From Oceanisphaera psychrotolerans (GTDB lineage: Bacteria; Pseudomonadota; Gammaproteobacteria; Enterobacterales; Aeromonadaceae), in the NCBI RefSeq assembly GCF_001870485.1, contig NZ_MDKE01000011.1, positions 1 through 64,000 of the forward strand: a stretch of 64,000 nt of DNA, in the 5' to 3' direction. Every line of letters starts with the position of its first letter. The first letter of the stretch is position 1. The notes below the pieces were generated by a model. It was given only the letters and a program-made list of their open reading frames with translations, ran no database searches and was not told the origin of the DNA. The translations under genes and the position numbers were made by a program. Shown in pieces: positions 1 to 9,615 of this stretch.

Positions 1-67
1 CGGCCACTACTTCCCGCATGATGTGGATACTTTCGGCTTCCAGCCGTTGCAGGTGGGTTAGTGACAT
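1..67 (-). CDS. cysD: Sulfate adenylyltransferase subunit 2 (CysD), N-terminal fragment cut by window edge
   Basis: Only the first 22 codons are inside the window, starting from an ATG at 67-65. They read MSLTHLQRLEAESIHIMREV, close to the CysD N-terminus I know from E. coli (LTHLRQLEAESIHIIREV). CysD is the ATP-pyrophosphatase subunit that, with the GTPase CysN, makes adenosine phosphosulfate from sulfate and ATP. It is read leftward, in the same direction as the polysaccharide genes that precede it. A sulfotransferase lies in that locus, so the sulfate-activation genes may supply its PAPS donor; that link is inference. The fragment is short, but the match is distinctive. Confidence 0.8.
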   Translation of the reverse strand, partial: MSLTHLQRLEAESIHIMREVVA

Positions 68-136
68 AATTCAAACCTTCGTTAATCGATTATAAAGCTT
101 AATAAAATTAATAATTTGTAATAGCTTAGCTGGCAC

Positions 137-961
137 TCAACCTAATTTTCTCCTATATTTTTCAAGCTTTTTGATGGCGATATCATTATTGCAAGCCGAA
201 CAACCGAGATAAGCCTTTAACTTTAATACAAAGCGCGACCAAAGAGCGCCTAAAAAACTATCCCAGCTCTTTAATTTTGCAGAAGCATTAGTTTTTGAAA
301 GTGCACATGGCGCTTCAATAGGAAACACATATTTATCGGCCTCGGTAGACACAGCAACCTTTACCCCAGCCATTTGGCGAGCAAGATTAAACCACAGATC
401 ATCTTGCTTTGGAGCCAACCTTTTGAAGTCTTGACTCTTCATTACCGAATCATCCAATAAAAATTTGCGATATAAAACACCTGATATCCCAACAGGCAAC
501 AAGTTATAACCAACACTACCTAATGGGACAACTTTCCAGTTAAGGTAGCTTTGAAAGCCACCAAAAATTGTCTTAACTGGTATACGTGCCCTGCCACAAA
601 CAATGGCATCTGGATGTTCTTCTGCAGTTTTAACAAGCAAAGCTAGCCAGTCTTCACCATAAATTACGTCGTCATCACAAGTTATCACCCAATCATCATT
701 TGAAGCTTCGTTATATACCGGCATCAATTTTCGATAGGGGCCGGTATTATCTACCCAATTGATAAAAACCTTCCCTCCCCCTGCTAAATCGACCAACCAC
801 TCAGGAAGTTCCTTAATACCTTCATCAATAAGGTATCCTTCTTTAGACACATTAAGAATTATCTGGTCAGGCTTTAATGACTGATTACAAAGTGACAGCA
901 AAGTGTACTTTAAAACTTGTAACCTAGCCGAAGTGGAGGTCAAGGATACGATGATAGACAT
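137..961 (-). CDS. Family 2 glycosyltransferase
   Basis: The product is 274 residues with a GT-A fold start (MSIIVSLTSTSARLQVLKYT, then LLSLCNQSLKPDQIILNVS). A metal/nucleotide-sugar binding motif CDDDVIYGEDW sits near residue 95. It probably adds a sugar to the undecaprenyl-linked repeat unit on the cytoplasmic face; donor and acceptor cannot be read from sequence. It is the last glycosyl gene before cysD. The gene is clearly AT-richer than the housekeeping genes to the right, as is usual for variable O-antigen or capsule genes acquired by transfer. There is no transmembrane segment. It is complete, with its ATG 79 bases beyond the end of the upstream glycosyltransferase frame. Confidence 0.75.
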   Translation of the reverse strand: MSIIVSLTSTSARLQVLKYTLLSLCNQSLKPDQIILNVSKEGYLIDEGIKELPEWLVDLAGGGKVFINWVDNTGPYRKLMPVYNEASNDDWVITCDDDVIYGEDWLALLVKTAEEHPDAIVCGRARIPVKTIFGGFQSYLNWKVVPLGSVGYNLLPVGISGVLYRKFLLDDSVMKSQDFKRLAPKQDDLWFNLARQMAGVKVAVSTEADKYVFPIEAPCALSKTNASAKLKSWDSFLGALWSRFVLKLKAYLGCSACNNDIAIKKLEKYRRKLG

Positions 962-1039
962 TAAAAACCCCCAAAAGACTTAAACAATTAAAAAAGATAA
1001 TGAACGCTAACGCGAACTAAATAAGCGCTATCGGGGCAA

Positions 1040-2106
1040 TTATTTAAATCTACACTTAAATAGCGCCACAGGTAAATCATTTAATAGCATCTTTAAAATT
1101 AAGACGAGTTCCTTAAAGTGATGCAGCGATTTAAATTTACACCTCACCCCCATTTTTAATGAGTTAAGTAACATTAAACACATTACAGAATTAGCTTGCT
1201 TGCGATAACCCGCCGCTAAAAGTTCGTTTATTAGCTCCAAGCACATTGCACAGTAACCGACAAGTGCGGAAGTTTTAAGTTCAGGTGAAACCAACCAAAA
1301 TATTTCACTTTTAGATTTCAACACCGGACTTATTTTGTCAATTACTTTTCGCGCGGACCAAACACCACCTGGATGATGACGATAAATGGACCATTTTTCT
1401 GGTATAAATTTTGCCTCCCCTAAGGAAGCTAAAGTTGCCCATATTAAATGGTCACCATTAACTACATTAATTTGTTGTTTCCCTAGGAAGGGTTCTGATA
1501 AGAAAACTGCTGAAGCAGTAGGTGTTTTAGAGCCACGCGCATTTGAAATGGCTTATACCCCACAACTGGTACTTTTGACTCGTTATAGTAACTAGTCGCT
1601 GAGACTAAGAAATTTTCACACCTAATTGAATCATGAAAAACCAATGAGACTCCACACTTAAAATTACTAACTTGGCTCTTTAATTTGCTAGCACTTACCC
1701 AATAGTCATCACCTTCACAAAGAGCTATATATTTACCTCTAACTTTTGGGAAGGTAAATGACCTAGGCATAACACCCTTAGACCATTTATTTTCACTTTG
1801 AATCACAGGGACAATAATATTAGAATAAATCTCCACATACTCTTTTACTATTTCAGTAGTCCCATCCGTCGATGCATCATCATGCACAATTATCTCAAAT
1901 GGGAAGTCAGTTTCCTGCATCAGGAAGCCATTCAAAGCATCTTTGATATAATTAACATGATTGTAGGTATGACAGACAATTGAAACCAATGGCTGTGAAA
2001 GATCCCCTTTCCAGTTCGCCATTATCTCTGATTCCGCTCTCGGTTCTGGGGGAACCGGAACCGCATCTCCCACTTTGAGGTTTTTTATAATATCTTTCAA
2101 AATCAA
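1040..2106 (-). pseudogene. Family 2 glycosyltransferase interrupted by one frameshift
   Basis: The first frame (2106 to about 1545) encodes a GT2 catalytic start: SIVCHTYNHVNYIKDAL, EIIVHDDASTDGTTEIV and ALCEGDDYW. It then runs into a stop at 1483. The -1 frame continues without a gap as TPTASAVFLSEPFLGKQQ and VNGDHLIWATLASLGEAKF, then IYRHHPGGVW, to a stop at 1040. This is the expected C-terminal part of the same enzyme. The join lies at the AAA run (TTT on the plus strand, 1542-1544), so one missing A explains it. The intact product would be about 355 residues. It is low in GC. Either a sequencing deletion or a recent mutation could account for it. Confidence 0.8.
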
Positions 2107-2128
2107 TTCAACCCTGAAATAGCATAAG

Positions 2129-3583
2129 TCAAGCGTGCCGTTTCAACGGCAATCTAGTCTTGAGTTTATCAATCAAAAACTTCAGCCCATCGGCCTTTAG
2201 CACAAAGCAAGCCAGCAAATAAATCATCCCACCCAGCAGTGAGCCACAAGCCAACTCTGCAATTGCAGGGTAGTGGCTGATACGACACAGGTAACCAACT
2301 ACATATGCGGCGAAAAGCCCGGCTAGTACTGGCTTTATTGCATCTGCAAGCTGAGTTGTCAGCTTGTAACCCACCAGTTTAGATGAAAAATAAGTATTTG
2401 GAACTAATGCCAAGAGGCTACCAGCAAGCTGACTGAGCACAATAGCGAATACGCCACAAGGGATAGCAAGTAACAATAGCATAATATTAACTATTTTCTT
2501 CAAAACCCCCACCTTAAGCACCAAATCTGAACGGCCTTTCACATTCAGAAGGTTTATATTCAATGCGTGAAGAGGATAGAGCATGCCAATCACACAAAGC
2601 ACCTGCAGGTAAGATATTGCTCCCAGCCACTTCTCACCAAAAAAAGCATTAACAAGCGGATCTGCCAGCCCTGCCAGCCCTGCCATAATGGGAGCGATAA
2701 CAAACATCATCAACTGCATAATCTGCCGATATTTATCCAGCAAAGCCGCATTGTCATCCTGCAATGTAGCCAAAGCCGGGAAAGTAGCCTGTTGCACTGC
2801 GCTGGTAAGCTGCTGAGATATAAGGTTACTGATTTTTTTAGCAAAAAAGTAAAGGCCGGTCACTTCAGCGCTGAAGAACCGGCCGATTACCATGACATAG
2901 GAATTCTGGAACAGTACTTCAAGGCTTCCTTCCAGCAGCAGGTTACGACCAAAGCGAAATAAACGGGAAAACGACTCGGTACTGAATTGTAATGCCGGCC
3001 GCCAGCTGCTGGCCAGCCACAATATAACGGCTGAAACCAGTGCGGAGCTTAGCATCTGCACCACCAGGCTCCATACGCCCCAATCAGAAAAAGCCGCCGC
3101 CACCGCCAACACACCAGAAGCAACAACGCCAAGGGTATTAGCCTTCATTTGTGCCCTGAAGTTCATGTTACGGGTCAGCACTGCTGTTTGTACTACCTTG
3201 AAGGCATTAATAAACACCACCAGGCCCATCACCTGAATAAGAGCGGCCAGCTCAGGCTGCTCATAAAAGCCGGCTACCAAAGGGGCTGAAAAAAACAATG
3301 CGGCATACACAATACCGCTTAACATTAAATTACTAAAAAAAACGGTATTCAGATCGGCTTTTGAGACAACCTTGCTTTGTACCAGAGCCGTTCCCAGGCC
3401 GGACTGAACAAAGGTGTTGGCCAGCTCGAACACGACGGCTGCCATGGCAATCAGACCAAACGCTTCCGGTGCCAGCAAACGAGCGAGAAACAGCATAAAC
3501 AGGGTACTGGCTCCCCTGCTCATAAACATACTTGCAAGATTCCAGAAAACGCCGGCACCTATTTTTTTATTTATAACATTCAT
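2129..3583 (-). CDS. Wzx-type polysaccharide flippase (MOP superfamily)
   Basis: The product is 484 residues of almost continuous hydrophobic segments, about 12-14 membrane spans. The N-terminus (GAGVFWNLASMFMSRGASTL) and LLAPEAFGLIAMAAVVFELA are typical of the WzxC/polysaccharide-transport branch of the MOP exporters. It should move a lipid-linked oligosaccharide across the inner membrane. It lies between the sulfotransferase and a glycosyltransferase in the same transcription direction. No wzy polymerase or wzz chain-length gene is in the window. Those would have to lie elsewhere, or the product may be a short repeat. Confidence 0.85.
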   Translation of the reverse strand: MNVINKKIGAGVFWNLASMFMSRGASTLFMLFLARLLAPEAFGLIAMAAVVFELANTFVQSGLGTALVQSKVVSKADLNTVFFSNLMLSGIVYAALFFSAPLVAGFYEQPELAALIQVMGLVVFINAFKVVQTAVLTRNMNFRAQMKANTLGVVASGVLAVAAAFSDWGVWSLVVQMLSSALVSAVILWLASSWRPALQFSTESFSRLFRFGRNLLLEGSLEVLFQNSYVMVIGRFFSAEVTGLYFFAKKISNLISQQLTSAVQQATFPALATLQDDNAALLDKYRQIMQLMMFVIAPIMAGLAGLADPLVNAFFGEKWLGAISYLQVLCVIGMLYPLHALNINLLNVKGRSDLVLKVGVLKKIVNIMLLLLAIPCGVFAIVLSQLAGSLLALVPNTYFSSKLVGYKLTTQLADAIKPVLAGLFAAYVVGYLCRISHYPAIAELACGSLLGGMIYLLACFVLKADGLKFLIDKLKTRLPLKRHA

Positions 3584-3624
3584 CTAATGCTTGATTCACC
3601 GTTATGCACAAAAGTAAACAAAAG

Positions 3625-4635
3625 TTAATTTTTCCATTTTTTACATGCCCGTTCAGATTCTTCCTGCGTGTACTCCTCCAGCCGCCAACGATTAGTATTG
3701 TAAAAATTTGATTCACCTGTATATGCCGGAATTTTATCTTCAGTTATTCCACCTTGTTCAACTAGGCGACGGGTGATTTCGTTGTAGTAATATTCAGGAC
3801 GTTGACAAAAGTCTTCGTACTGCACTATCAGCTTTTTATGATCTGGAAGGTCGGCAATGCCCTGCTCTACCGAGCGATTAATGGCTGCTATCTGGCCTGC
3901 TACTGACTCCAGCGGATCGAGGTTTTTCAGCTCCGGGTATTCTTTTATTTTAAAAGAGTACCAAGTGTTAATATCGCCATACTGGCGCTTTCTGGCTTCC
4001 AGCGCTGACTGAATGTTGAACACAGGGTCACGGTGAATCCAGATAAAAAGCGGCTTTTCAAATTGCTGTGCCAGCTCGGGAATATTCTGGTTCATGATCA
4101 TTCCCTTCATGGCGAAGGGCTTTTCAAAAATATTGGCAAGTGCATTCAGCTCGTCTCTGAACCCCGCCAGGTTCGCTTTTTCAAGTAATTCCTTCGGTGG
4201 CAGATAATCCAGCTCATCGAAAGGCAGAAAACGGCGCCAGAAGTACCAGAACTCGTTGGGTGCCAGTGCGCCCTTGGTTTTACCATTGTCAGAACTGAAG
4301 TTGATATCAGAGTTAAAGTCCAGGATCTCGTTACGAAAGTTGTAACGAGGATCTGTTAACAACTGCTGAATTTTCGCACCAACCAAAGGCGCACCGAAAA
4401 AACGGGAAAGCAGATTGGTTGGATAAGCAACAAGGCCAGAACTTGCAAGCCACTGTGTAAAAAGTGTAGTACCAGAACGTAATGGCCCTATCACAAATAC
4501 TTTGGAGTATCGCTCTGAAGCATCGTTAAGATACTTTTCGTTAACACATACAAGATTACCATTCAGTTCGGTTAGCAAAGCTTCAAGGTCAGAGACCCGA
4601 GAGAACTGCTCAGTTCGTTGTTTCTGTTTAAACAT
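3625..4635 (-). CDS. Sulfotransferase family protein
   Basis: The product is about 336 residues. The 5'-phosphosulfate loop VFVIGPLRSGTTLFTQWLAS sits near residue 50, with the RSGTT core characteristic of PAPS-dependent sulfotransferases. A second PAPS-contact region is likely around PLFIWIHRDPVFNIQSALEA (HRDP). It would transfer sulfate from PAPS to a sugar or lipid-linked glycan in the cytoplasm. The nearby cysD supports a need for activated sulfate. An in-frame GTG at 4665 adds ten residues. I prefer the ATG at 4635 because it has a purine-rich GAGTGGATGG stretch upstream. The acceptor is unknown. Confidence 0.8.
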   Translation of the reverse strand: MFKQKQRTEQFSRVSDLEALLTELNGNLVCVNEKYLNDASERYSKVFVIGPLRSGTTLFTQWLASSGLVAYPTNLLSRFFGAPLVGAKIQQLLTDPRYNFRNEILDFNSDINFSSDNGKTKGALAPNEFWYFWRRFLPFDELDYLPPKELLEKANLAGFRDELNALANIFEKPFAMKGMIMNQNIPELAQQFEKPLFIWIHRDPVFNIQSALEARKRQYGDINTWYSFKIKEYPELKNLDPLESVAGQIAAINRSVEQGIADLPDHKKLIVQYEDFCQRPEYYYNEITRRLVEQGGITEDKIPAYTGESNFYNTNRWRLEEYTQEESERACKKWKN

Positions 4636-4681
4636 AAAACCATCCACTCTAGATAAATAAAACACAGTTACGAGTAGGCTG

Positions 4682-5371
4682 CTATCCCAATTTATATCGA
4701 ACCAGCAGATTCCTGACTTCTTCTGGCGAGCAGTTCATCAACACATCAATGATTGATAAATTTGGCACAAACTCTTTACTATTCTGTTTGTATTCAACTG
4801 GCAGTGAATCAACAAATTTCAGGTCGATGCCTTGGTTCTCGAAATCCGCTTTATTGTATAATTTTCTTCCACTAGGGGAATTTATGTAACAATCAGCGCC
4901 AAATTTATGCGATAGATTGATAAGTCTGTCACGAGCTGATGCGGAACGGTCGTACTCAAGCTCGCTTGTCCTTTTAAATTTTTTTTCTATATCTAAGTAG
5001 GAAAATATAGCTTGATAACTATTCAAACAAACTGAAGATATAGAGCGCTCCTTGTTCTCAACAATCTGCTTAAAAAGAGGAAAGAAAGCCTCAAAATAAG
5101 GCGCCATAGAATAACCATGCTCTACTATCTTTAGTATTTTATTAACATCTGTGGAGAACGACAGCTCTGTTATCAGTTTATTTTGAGAAGCTCCTGGCAC
5201 AGAAACTGTGAACCGGGTAACGCCACTACCAGTAAGAACATTATTTCTATTTATATATCCCTTTTTAATAAAAGTGACATCATCATAAATCAAAAAAAGA
5301 TCAGATACATAAATAAGATGAAAGTAACCGATATAAGGAAAAAGATAAGGTTGCATCACAGCCAGCTTCAT
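4682..5371 (-). CDS. WbqC-like family protein
   Basis: The product is 229 residues and begins [20 protein letters not shown], followed by DDVTFIKKGYINRNNV. This is the signature of the WbqC-like family (Pfam WbqC), common in O-antigen and capsule clusters beside sugar aminotransferases. Its biochemical role is not firmly settled; an acyl- or amino-modification of an aminosugar is a reasonable guess. Its start overlaps the stop of the aminotransferase gene (ATGA at 5371-5368), so the two are translationally coupled and probably act on the same sugar. The gene is AT-rich. Confidence 0.8.
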   Translation of the reverse strand: MKLAVMQPYLFPYIGYFHLIYVSDLFLIYDDVTFIKKGYINRNNVLTGSGVTRFTVSVPGASQNKLITELSFSTDVNKILKIVEHGYSMAPYFEAFFPLFKQIVENKERSISSVCLNSYQAIFSYLDIEKKFKRTSELEYDRSASARDRLINLSHKFGADCYINSPSGRKLYNKADFENQGIDLKFVDSLPVEYKQNSKEFVPNLSIIDVLMNCSPEEVRNLLVRYKLG

Positions 5372-6468
5372 AATGCCAACTCCGTATTTACAAGTTCAAT
5401 TATCTCTTTTTGCTCTGCATTTCCCAGCTTATTGTAAATAGGAAGGCACAGAATTCGGCTAGCAATATTTTTTGAGATAGCCTGTTTTTTTTGACTATTC
5501 AAACATTCCACAGACTCCAGCGACGGATAAAAATACCGTCTTGCCAGCACACCATGCTCTTTTAATGTGGCAGCCACCCGTACCGCCTTCGCTTCAGTTT
5601 TAAACACCACTGGAAAATAAGCGTAATTATAATCCAGAGCCTTTGCCCTGGACTGCAGTTGCAGGGTGCCGGCAAGGGCTTGTTCATAGCGGTGCCAGAC
5701 TTCAGCACGGGCGGCCAGGTTCTGTTCCATTTCATCCAGTACACACAAGCCCATGGCGGCCTGCAGCTCGTTCATTTTGGCGTTAATGCCCAGCTCTTCA
5801 ATGGATTCCGGCCCGGTAATGCCAAAATTGATCATTTTTCTTGCCCGTTCCAGATCTTCCTTGCGTTTGAAGATAATGGCACCGCCTTCACCGGTGTGAA
5901 AAAGCTTGGTGGCATGAAAGCTGAGGGTAGCGGCATCGCCGTGCTTGAGCAGGCTTTCTCCCTTGTACTTTACGCCAAAGGCATGAGAAGCATCGTAAAT
6001 CACCTTGAGGTTATGCTTATTGGCAATGGCATCGATGGCTTCCACCTCACAGGCGTTGCCAAACACATGCACGGGTACAATGGCCTTGGTGTTGGGAGTA
6101 ATGGCCGCCTCTATATTAGCCGGATCCAGACACCAGGTGTGCGGGTCTATGTCTGCAAACACTGGCTCTATACCTTCCCATTTTAAAGAGCTAGCGGTGG
6201 CTATAAAGGTGAAGGGGGTGGTAATGGCCTCGGGGTGCCGTGGAGCCCTGTTATCCCGCAGCCCCAGGGCGCGATAGGCAATTTGCAGTGCCAGTGTGCC
6301 GTTGGAGACCAGCAGCAGGTTTTCTACCCCCAAGTAGTTTTCAAGCCGGCGGGTAAGCTCTTGCACCAGCTCGCCATTGTTGGTCAACCACTGGCGTTCA
6401 TAAATGCCATCGATATATGTATTCAGTTTCTCCCGACTGGGAAAATAGGGCTTGGTAACGGGGATCAT
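5368..6468 (-). CDS. DegT/DnrJ/EryC1/StrS-family sugar aminotransferase
   Basis: The product is 366 residues, the usual size of PLP-dependent sugar aminotransferases of this family. The PLP lysine is in [16 protein letters not shown], and the N-terminal [20 protein letters not shown] and [16 protein letters not shown] match VioA-like members. It is coupled to rmlA (ATGA overlap at 6468-6465). RmlA and RmlB make dTDP-4-keto-6-deoxyglucose, so the simplest reading is 4-amination to dTDP-4-amino-4,6-dideoxyglucose (viosamine type). No FdtA-like 3,4-ketoisomerase is present, which argues against a 3-amino sugar. The exact stereochemistry is an inference. Confidence 0.8.
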   Translation of the reverse strand: MIPVTKPYFPSREKLNTYIDGIYERQWLTNNGELVQELTRRLENYLGVENLLLVSNGTLALQIAYRALGLRDNRAPRHPEAITTPFTFIATASSLKWEGIEPVFADIDPHTWCLDPANIEAAITPNTKAIVPVHVFGNACEVEAIDAIANKHNLKVIYDASHAFGVKYKGESLLKHGDAATLSFHATKLFHTGEGGAIIFKRKEDLERARKMINFGITGPESIEELGINAKMNELQAAMGLCVLDEMEQNLAARAEVWHRYEQALAGTLQLQSRAKALDYNYAYFPVVFKTEAKAVRVAATLKEHGVLARRYFYPSLESVECLNSQKKQAISKNIASRILCLPIYNKLGNAEQKEIIELVNTELAL

Positions 6469-7337
6469 ACGTGCTCTCCGGCCAAGGCCAAGAGGTATTG
6501 ACCATAGCCATTCTTTTTAAGGTAATCAGCTTGCTTGAGCAACTGCTCGCGGGTGAGCCAGCCTTGGTTAAAAGCAATTTCTTCCAGACAGGCAATTTTA
6601 TAGCCCTGCCGCTTTTCTATGGTTTCCACAAACTGAGCGGCTTCCAGCAAGCTTTCGTGGGTGCCTGTGTCCAGCCACGAGAAGCCTCGGCCCAACAGCT
6701 CTACGTTCAGGTTGCCCTGCTCAAGATAGGCCCGGTTGATATCGGTGATTTCCAGCTCCCCCCTATGGCTGGGCTTAACCTGCTTGGCGATATCAACCAC
6801 CTTGTTGTCGTAAAAATACAGACCGGTTACCGCAAAGTGGGATTTTGGCTTTACGGGTTTTTCCTCTATGGATACCACCCGTTTGTTCTGGTCAAACTCT
6901 ACCACACCAAAACGCTCCGGATCCTTGACCTGATAGCCAAACACGGTGGCGCCTTCGGCTCGTGCTACCGCTTGCTTGAGTTTGGGGCTGAAACCATGGC
7001 CATAGAAAATATTATCACCCAGCACAAGGCAAACAGGATCCTGGCCAATAAACTCTTCACCGAGAATAAACGCCTGAGCCAGACCATCGGGGCTAGGTTG
7101 AACTGCGTAGCTCAGGTTAATACCAAACTGGCTGCCATCGTCCAATACTCGAATAAAGCCTTGCTGATCCTCCGGCGTGGTGATGATCAGAATATCCTGT
7201 ATGCCAGCCAGCATCAGCACCGACAGTGGATAGTAGATCATGGGTTTGTCATAGATGGGCAGCAGCTGCTTGGAAGTGCCCAGAGTAATGGGGTACAGCC
7301 GGGTACCGGAGCCACCAGCCAGAATAATACCTTTCAT
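6465..7337 (-). CDS. rmlA: Glucose-1-phosphate thymidylyltransferase (RmlA)
   Basis: The product is 290 residues and has the nucleotidyltransferase signature [20 protein letters not shown] at the N-terminus. It also has [30 protein letters not shown], and the catalytic/binding region [17 protein letters not shown]. It makes dTDP-glucose from dTTP and glucose-1-phosphate in the cytoplasm. This is the first step toward dTDP-4-keto-6-deoxyglucose, the presumed substrate of the next gene. The start overlaps the rmlB stop (TAATG at 7339-7335). The length is normal for the family. Confidence 0.95.
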   Translation of the reverse strand: MKGIILAGGSGTRLYPITLGTSKQLLPIYDKPMIYYPLSVLMLAGIQDILIITTPEDQQGFIRVLDDGSQFGINLSYAVQPSPDGLAQAFILGEEFIGQDPVCLVLGDNIFYGHGFSPKLKQAVARAEGATVFGYQVKDPERFGVVEFDQNKRVVSIEEKPVKPKSHFAVTGLYFYDNKVVDIAKQVKPSHRGELEITDINRAYLEQGNLNVELLGRGFSWLDTGTHESLLEAAQFVETIEKRQGYKIACLEEIAFNQGWLTREQLLKQADYLKKNGYGQYLLALAGEHV

Positions 7338-8445
7338 TACATTACTCCCAGTCGTTCACGTTGGTAGCTACCATCCTGTACTCGTTGGCACCACTCCAGG
7401 TTGTTGAGATACCACTGCACGGTTTTGCGGATGCCGGATTCAAAGGTCTCTTGTGGCTTCCAGCCCAGTTCGCGTTCTATTTTGCTTGCGTCGATGGCGT
7501 AGCGGCGATCGTGACCGGGGCGATCTTCTACGTTAGTGATCAGTTGTTTGTAGGAAGATTCCGCATCAAATGCGGAATGACCCGGTTTGGCAGAGTGACG
7601 ACCAGAGGCAAGTTCATCCAGTATGTCGCAGATGGTATGCACTACTTCTATGTTCTGCTTTTCGTTGTGGCCGCCGATGTTGTAAGTTTCGCCCACTTTA
7701 CCTTCGGTAACTACCTTGTAGAGCGCACGGGCGTGATCCTCGACATAGAGCCAGTCGCGGATCTGGTCGCCTTTGCCGTAAATCGGCAGCGGCTTGCCTT
7801 CCAGCGCATTGAGGATCACCAGCGGTATGAGCTTTTCCGGAAAGTGGTAAGGACCATAGTTGTTGGAGCAGTTGGTAATCAGTACCGGGAAACCGTAGGT
7901 ACGCTGCCAGGCTCTCACCAGATGATCGGAACTCGCTTTGCTGGCGGAGTATGGGCTGCTAGGGGCGTAAGACGTAGCTTCTGTAAACAGGTGCTGCGCT
8001 GCATCTGCCACTTCTGCCGGATGCGGCAGGTCGCCATACACTTCATCGGTGCTTATGTGATGGAAGCGAAAGTTGGTTTTTTATCAGCCTCTAACTCGTT
8101 CCAATAAGTTCGCGCGGCTTCCAGCAGATTATAAGTACCGACTATGTTAGTTTGAATAAACTCAGCGGGGCCGTCGATGGATCTGTCCACATGGCTTTCC
8201 GCTGCCAGGTGCATAATGGCATCGGGCTGGTGCTCGGCAAACACGTGCTCAAGCTCTGTGCGGTTGCAAATATCCACTAGTTCAAAGGCGTAGCGGTTGC
8301 TATCACTTACTTCGGTCAAGCTTTCCAGATTGCCGGCATAGGTCAGCTTGTCTACGTTTATCACACTGCTTTGAGTGTGATTGATGATGTGGCGAATAAC
8401 TGCAGAGCCAATAAAACCGGCGCCACCGGTAACTAAAATCTTCAT
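7337..8445 (-). pseudogene. rmlB: dTDP-glucose 4,6-dehydratase (RmlB), one frameshift
   Basis: The N-terminal frame (8445-8053) has the NAD-binding [14 protein letters not shown] and [15 protein letters not shown], then ends early after [10 protein letters not shown]. The -1 frame supplies the missing [16 protein letters not shown] and continues through the catalytic [17 protein letters not shown] to a normal C-terminus at 7337. The switch sits at a run of six As (TTTTTT on the plus strand, 8077-8082). Seven As would give [12 protein letters not shown], matching the family. The reconstructed product is about 369 residues, close to E. coli RmlB. The enzyme is required by the pathway encoded next to it, so a real null would disable the locus. 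A sequencing deletion is more likely. Confidence 0.9.
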
Positions 8446-8448
8446 AAA

Positions 8449-9615
8449 TCAATCACTTCCAAACAAATCACGGGTATATACCTTCTCCGCCACATCCTGC
8501 AGCTTGGCTGAAGGCCGGTTGGCGACGATTACATCCGATCGCAGCTTGAACTCATCCAGGTTATTTACCACTTGCGAGTGAAAAAATTCAGGCTCGGTAA
8601 ATACCGGCTCGTAGACTATTACTTCTATCCCCTTGGCCTTGATTCGTTTCATGACGCCCTGGATGGCGGAAGCGCGGAAGTTATCGGAGCCCGCCTTCAT
8701 CACCAGGCGGTAAATGCCCACGACGTTAGGGTTCTTTTTGATAATAGCGTTGGCGATAAAGTCTTTGCGGGTGGTGTTGGCATCCACGATAGCCTGAATA
8801 AGGTTATTGGGTACTTCGTTATAGTTGGCCAGCAGCTGTTTGGTGTCTTTAGGCAAGCAGTAACCGCCGTAGCCAAAGCTTGGGTTGTTATAGTGGCTGC
8901 CAATGCGCGGGTCCAGACCCACCCCTTCTATGATTTGTCTGCTGTCCAGGCCATGGCTTTCGGCGTAGCTGTCCAGTTCATTGAAGTAGGCTACCCGCAT
9001 GGCGAGATAGGTGTTGGAAAACAGCTTTACCGCCTCAGCCTCTGTGCTGTTGGTGTACAGCACCGGCACGTCTTTTTTAATGGCGCCTTGCAGTAGTAAG
9101 CCGGCAAACACCTCGGCCCGCTCGCTTTGCTCACCCACTATGATGCGGGAAGGGTATAGGTTGTCGTGCAGAGCCTTGCCTTCGCGCAGGAATTCGGGCG
9201 AGAAAATGATGTTATAGCTGCCGGTTTGTTCTTTTAGTTTTTGGGTATACCCCACGGGCACAGTGGATTTGATCACTATTACCGCATTAGGGTTGATGGC
9301 CAACACATCGTTTACCACCGTCTCCACACTCTGGGTGTTGAAGTGATTGGTAACCGAATCGTAATCGGTGGGGGTGGCGATGATTACGAAGTCTGCATTG
9401 TCAAAGGCTTCCACTTGGCTGGTGGTGGCACGAAAGTCAATTTTCCTGTTTTGCAGAAATTCGGTGATGTCGGCATCCACAATGGGGGATTGCCGGTTAT
9501 TAAGCAGCTCTACTTTTTCGGGAATAATGTCGAGGGCAACCACTTCGTGATGCTGGGCCAGCAGCATCGCGTTGGATAGGCCAACGTAGCCGGTGCCGGC
9601 AATGGCAATTTTCAT
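8449..9615 (-). CDS. ugd: UDP-glucose 6-dehydrogenase (Ugd)
   Basis: The product is 388 residues, the length of E. coli Ugd. The start [20 protein letters not shown] is the NAD-binding glycine motif, and the catalytic cysteine is in [16 protein letters not shown]. It oxidises UDP-glucose to UDP-glucuronate for polysaccharide synthesis. The ATG at 9615 is preferred over an upstream in-frame start at 9678, because the glycine motif must lie at the N-terminus. It is the first gene after the ops element (9816-9826) and ends four bases before the rmlB start. Confidence 0.93.
   Translation of the reverse strand: MKIAIAGTGYVGLSNAMLLAQHHEVVALDIIPEKVELLNNRQSPIVDADITEFLQNRKIDFRATTSQVEAFDNADFVIIATPTDYDSVTNHFNTQSVETVVNDVLAINPNAVIVIKSTVPVGYTQKLKEQTGSYNIIFSPEFLREGKALHDNLYPSRIIVGEQSERAEVFAGLLLQGAIKKDVPVLYTNSTEAEAVKLFSNTYLAMRVAYFNELDSYAESHGLDSRQIIEGVGLDPRIGSHYNNPSFGYGGYCLPKDTKQLLANYNEVPNNLIQAIVDANTTRKDFIANAIIKKNPNVVGIYRLVMKAGSDNFRASAIQGVMKRIKAKGIEVIVYEPVFTEPEFFHSQVVNNLDEFKLRSDVIVANRPSAKLQDVAEKVYTRDLFGSD

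Noticed and set aside
8070-8090. Programmed -1 frameshifting in rmlB
   Set aside because: The six-A run is not in the A|AAA|AAC phase needed for the usual slippery site, no downstream stimulator was seen, and rmlB is not known to be recoded. A sequencing indel is simpler.
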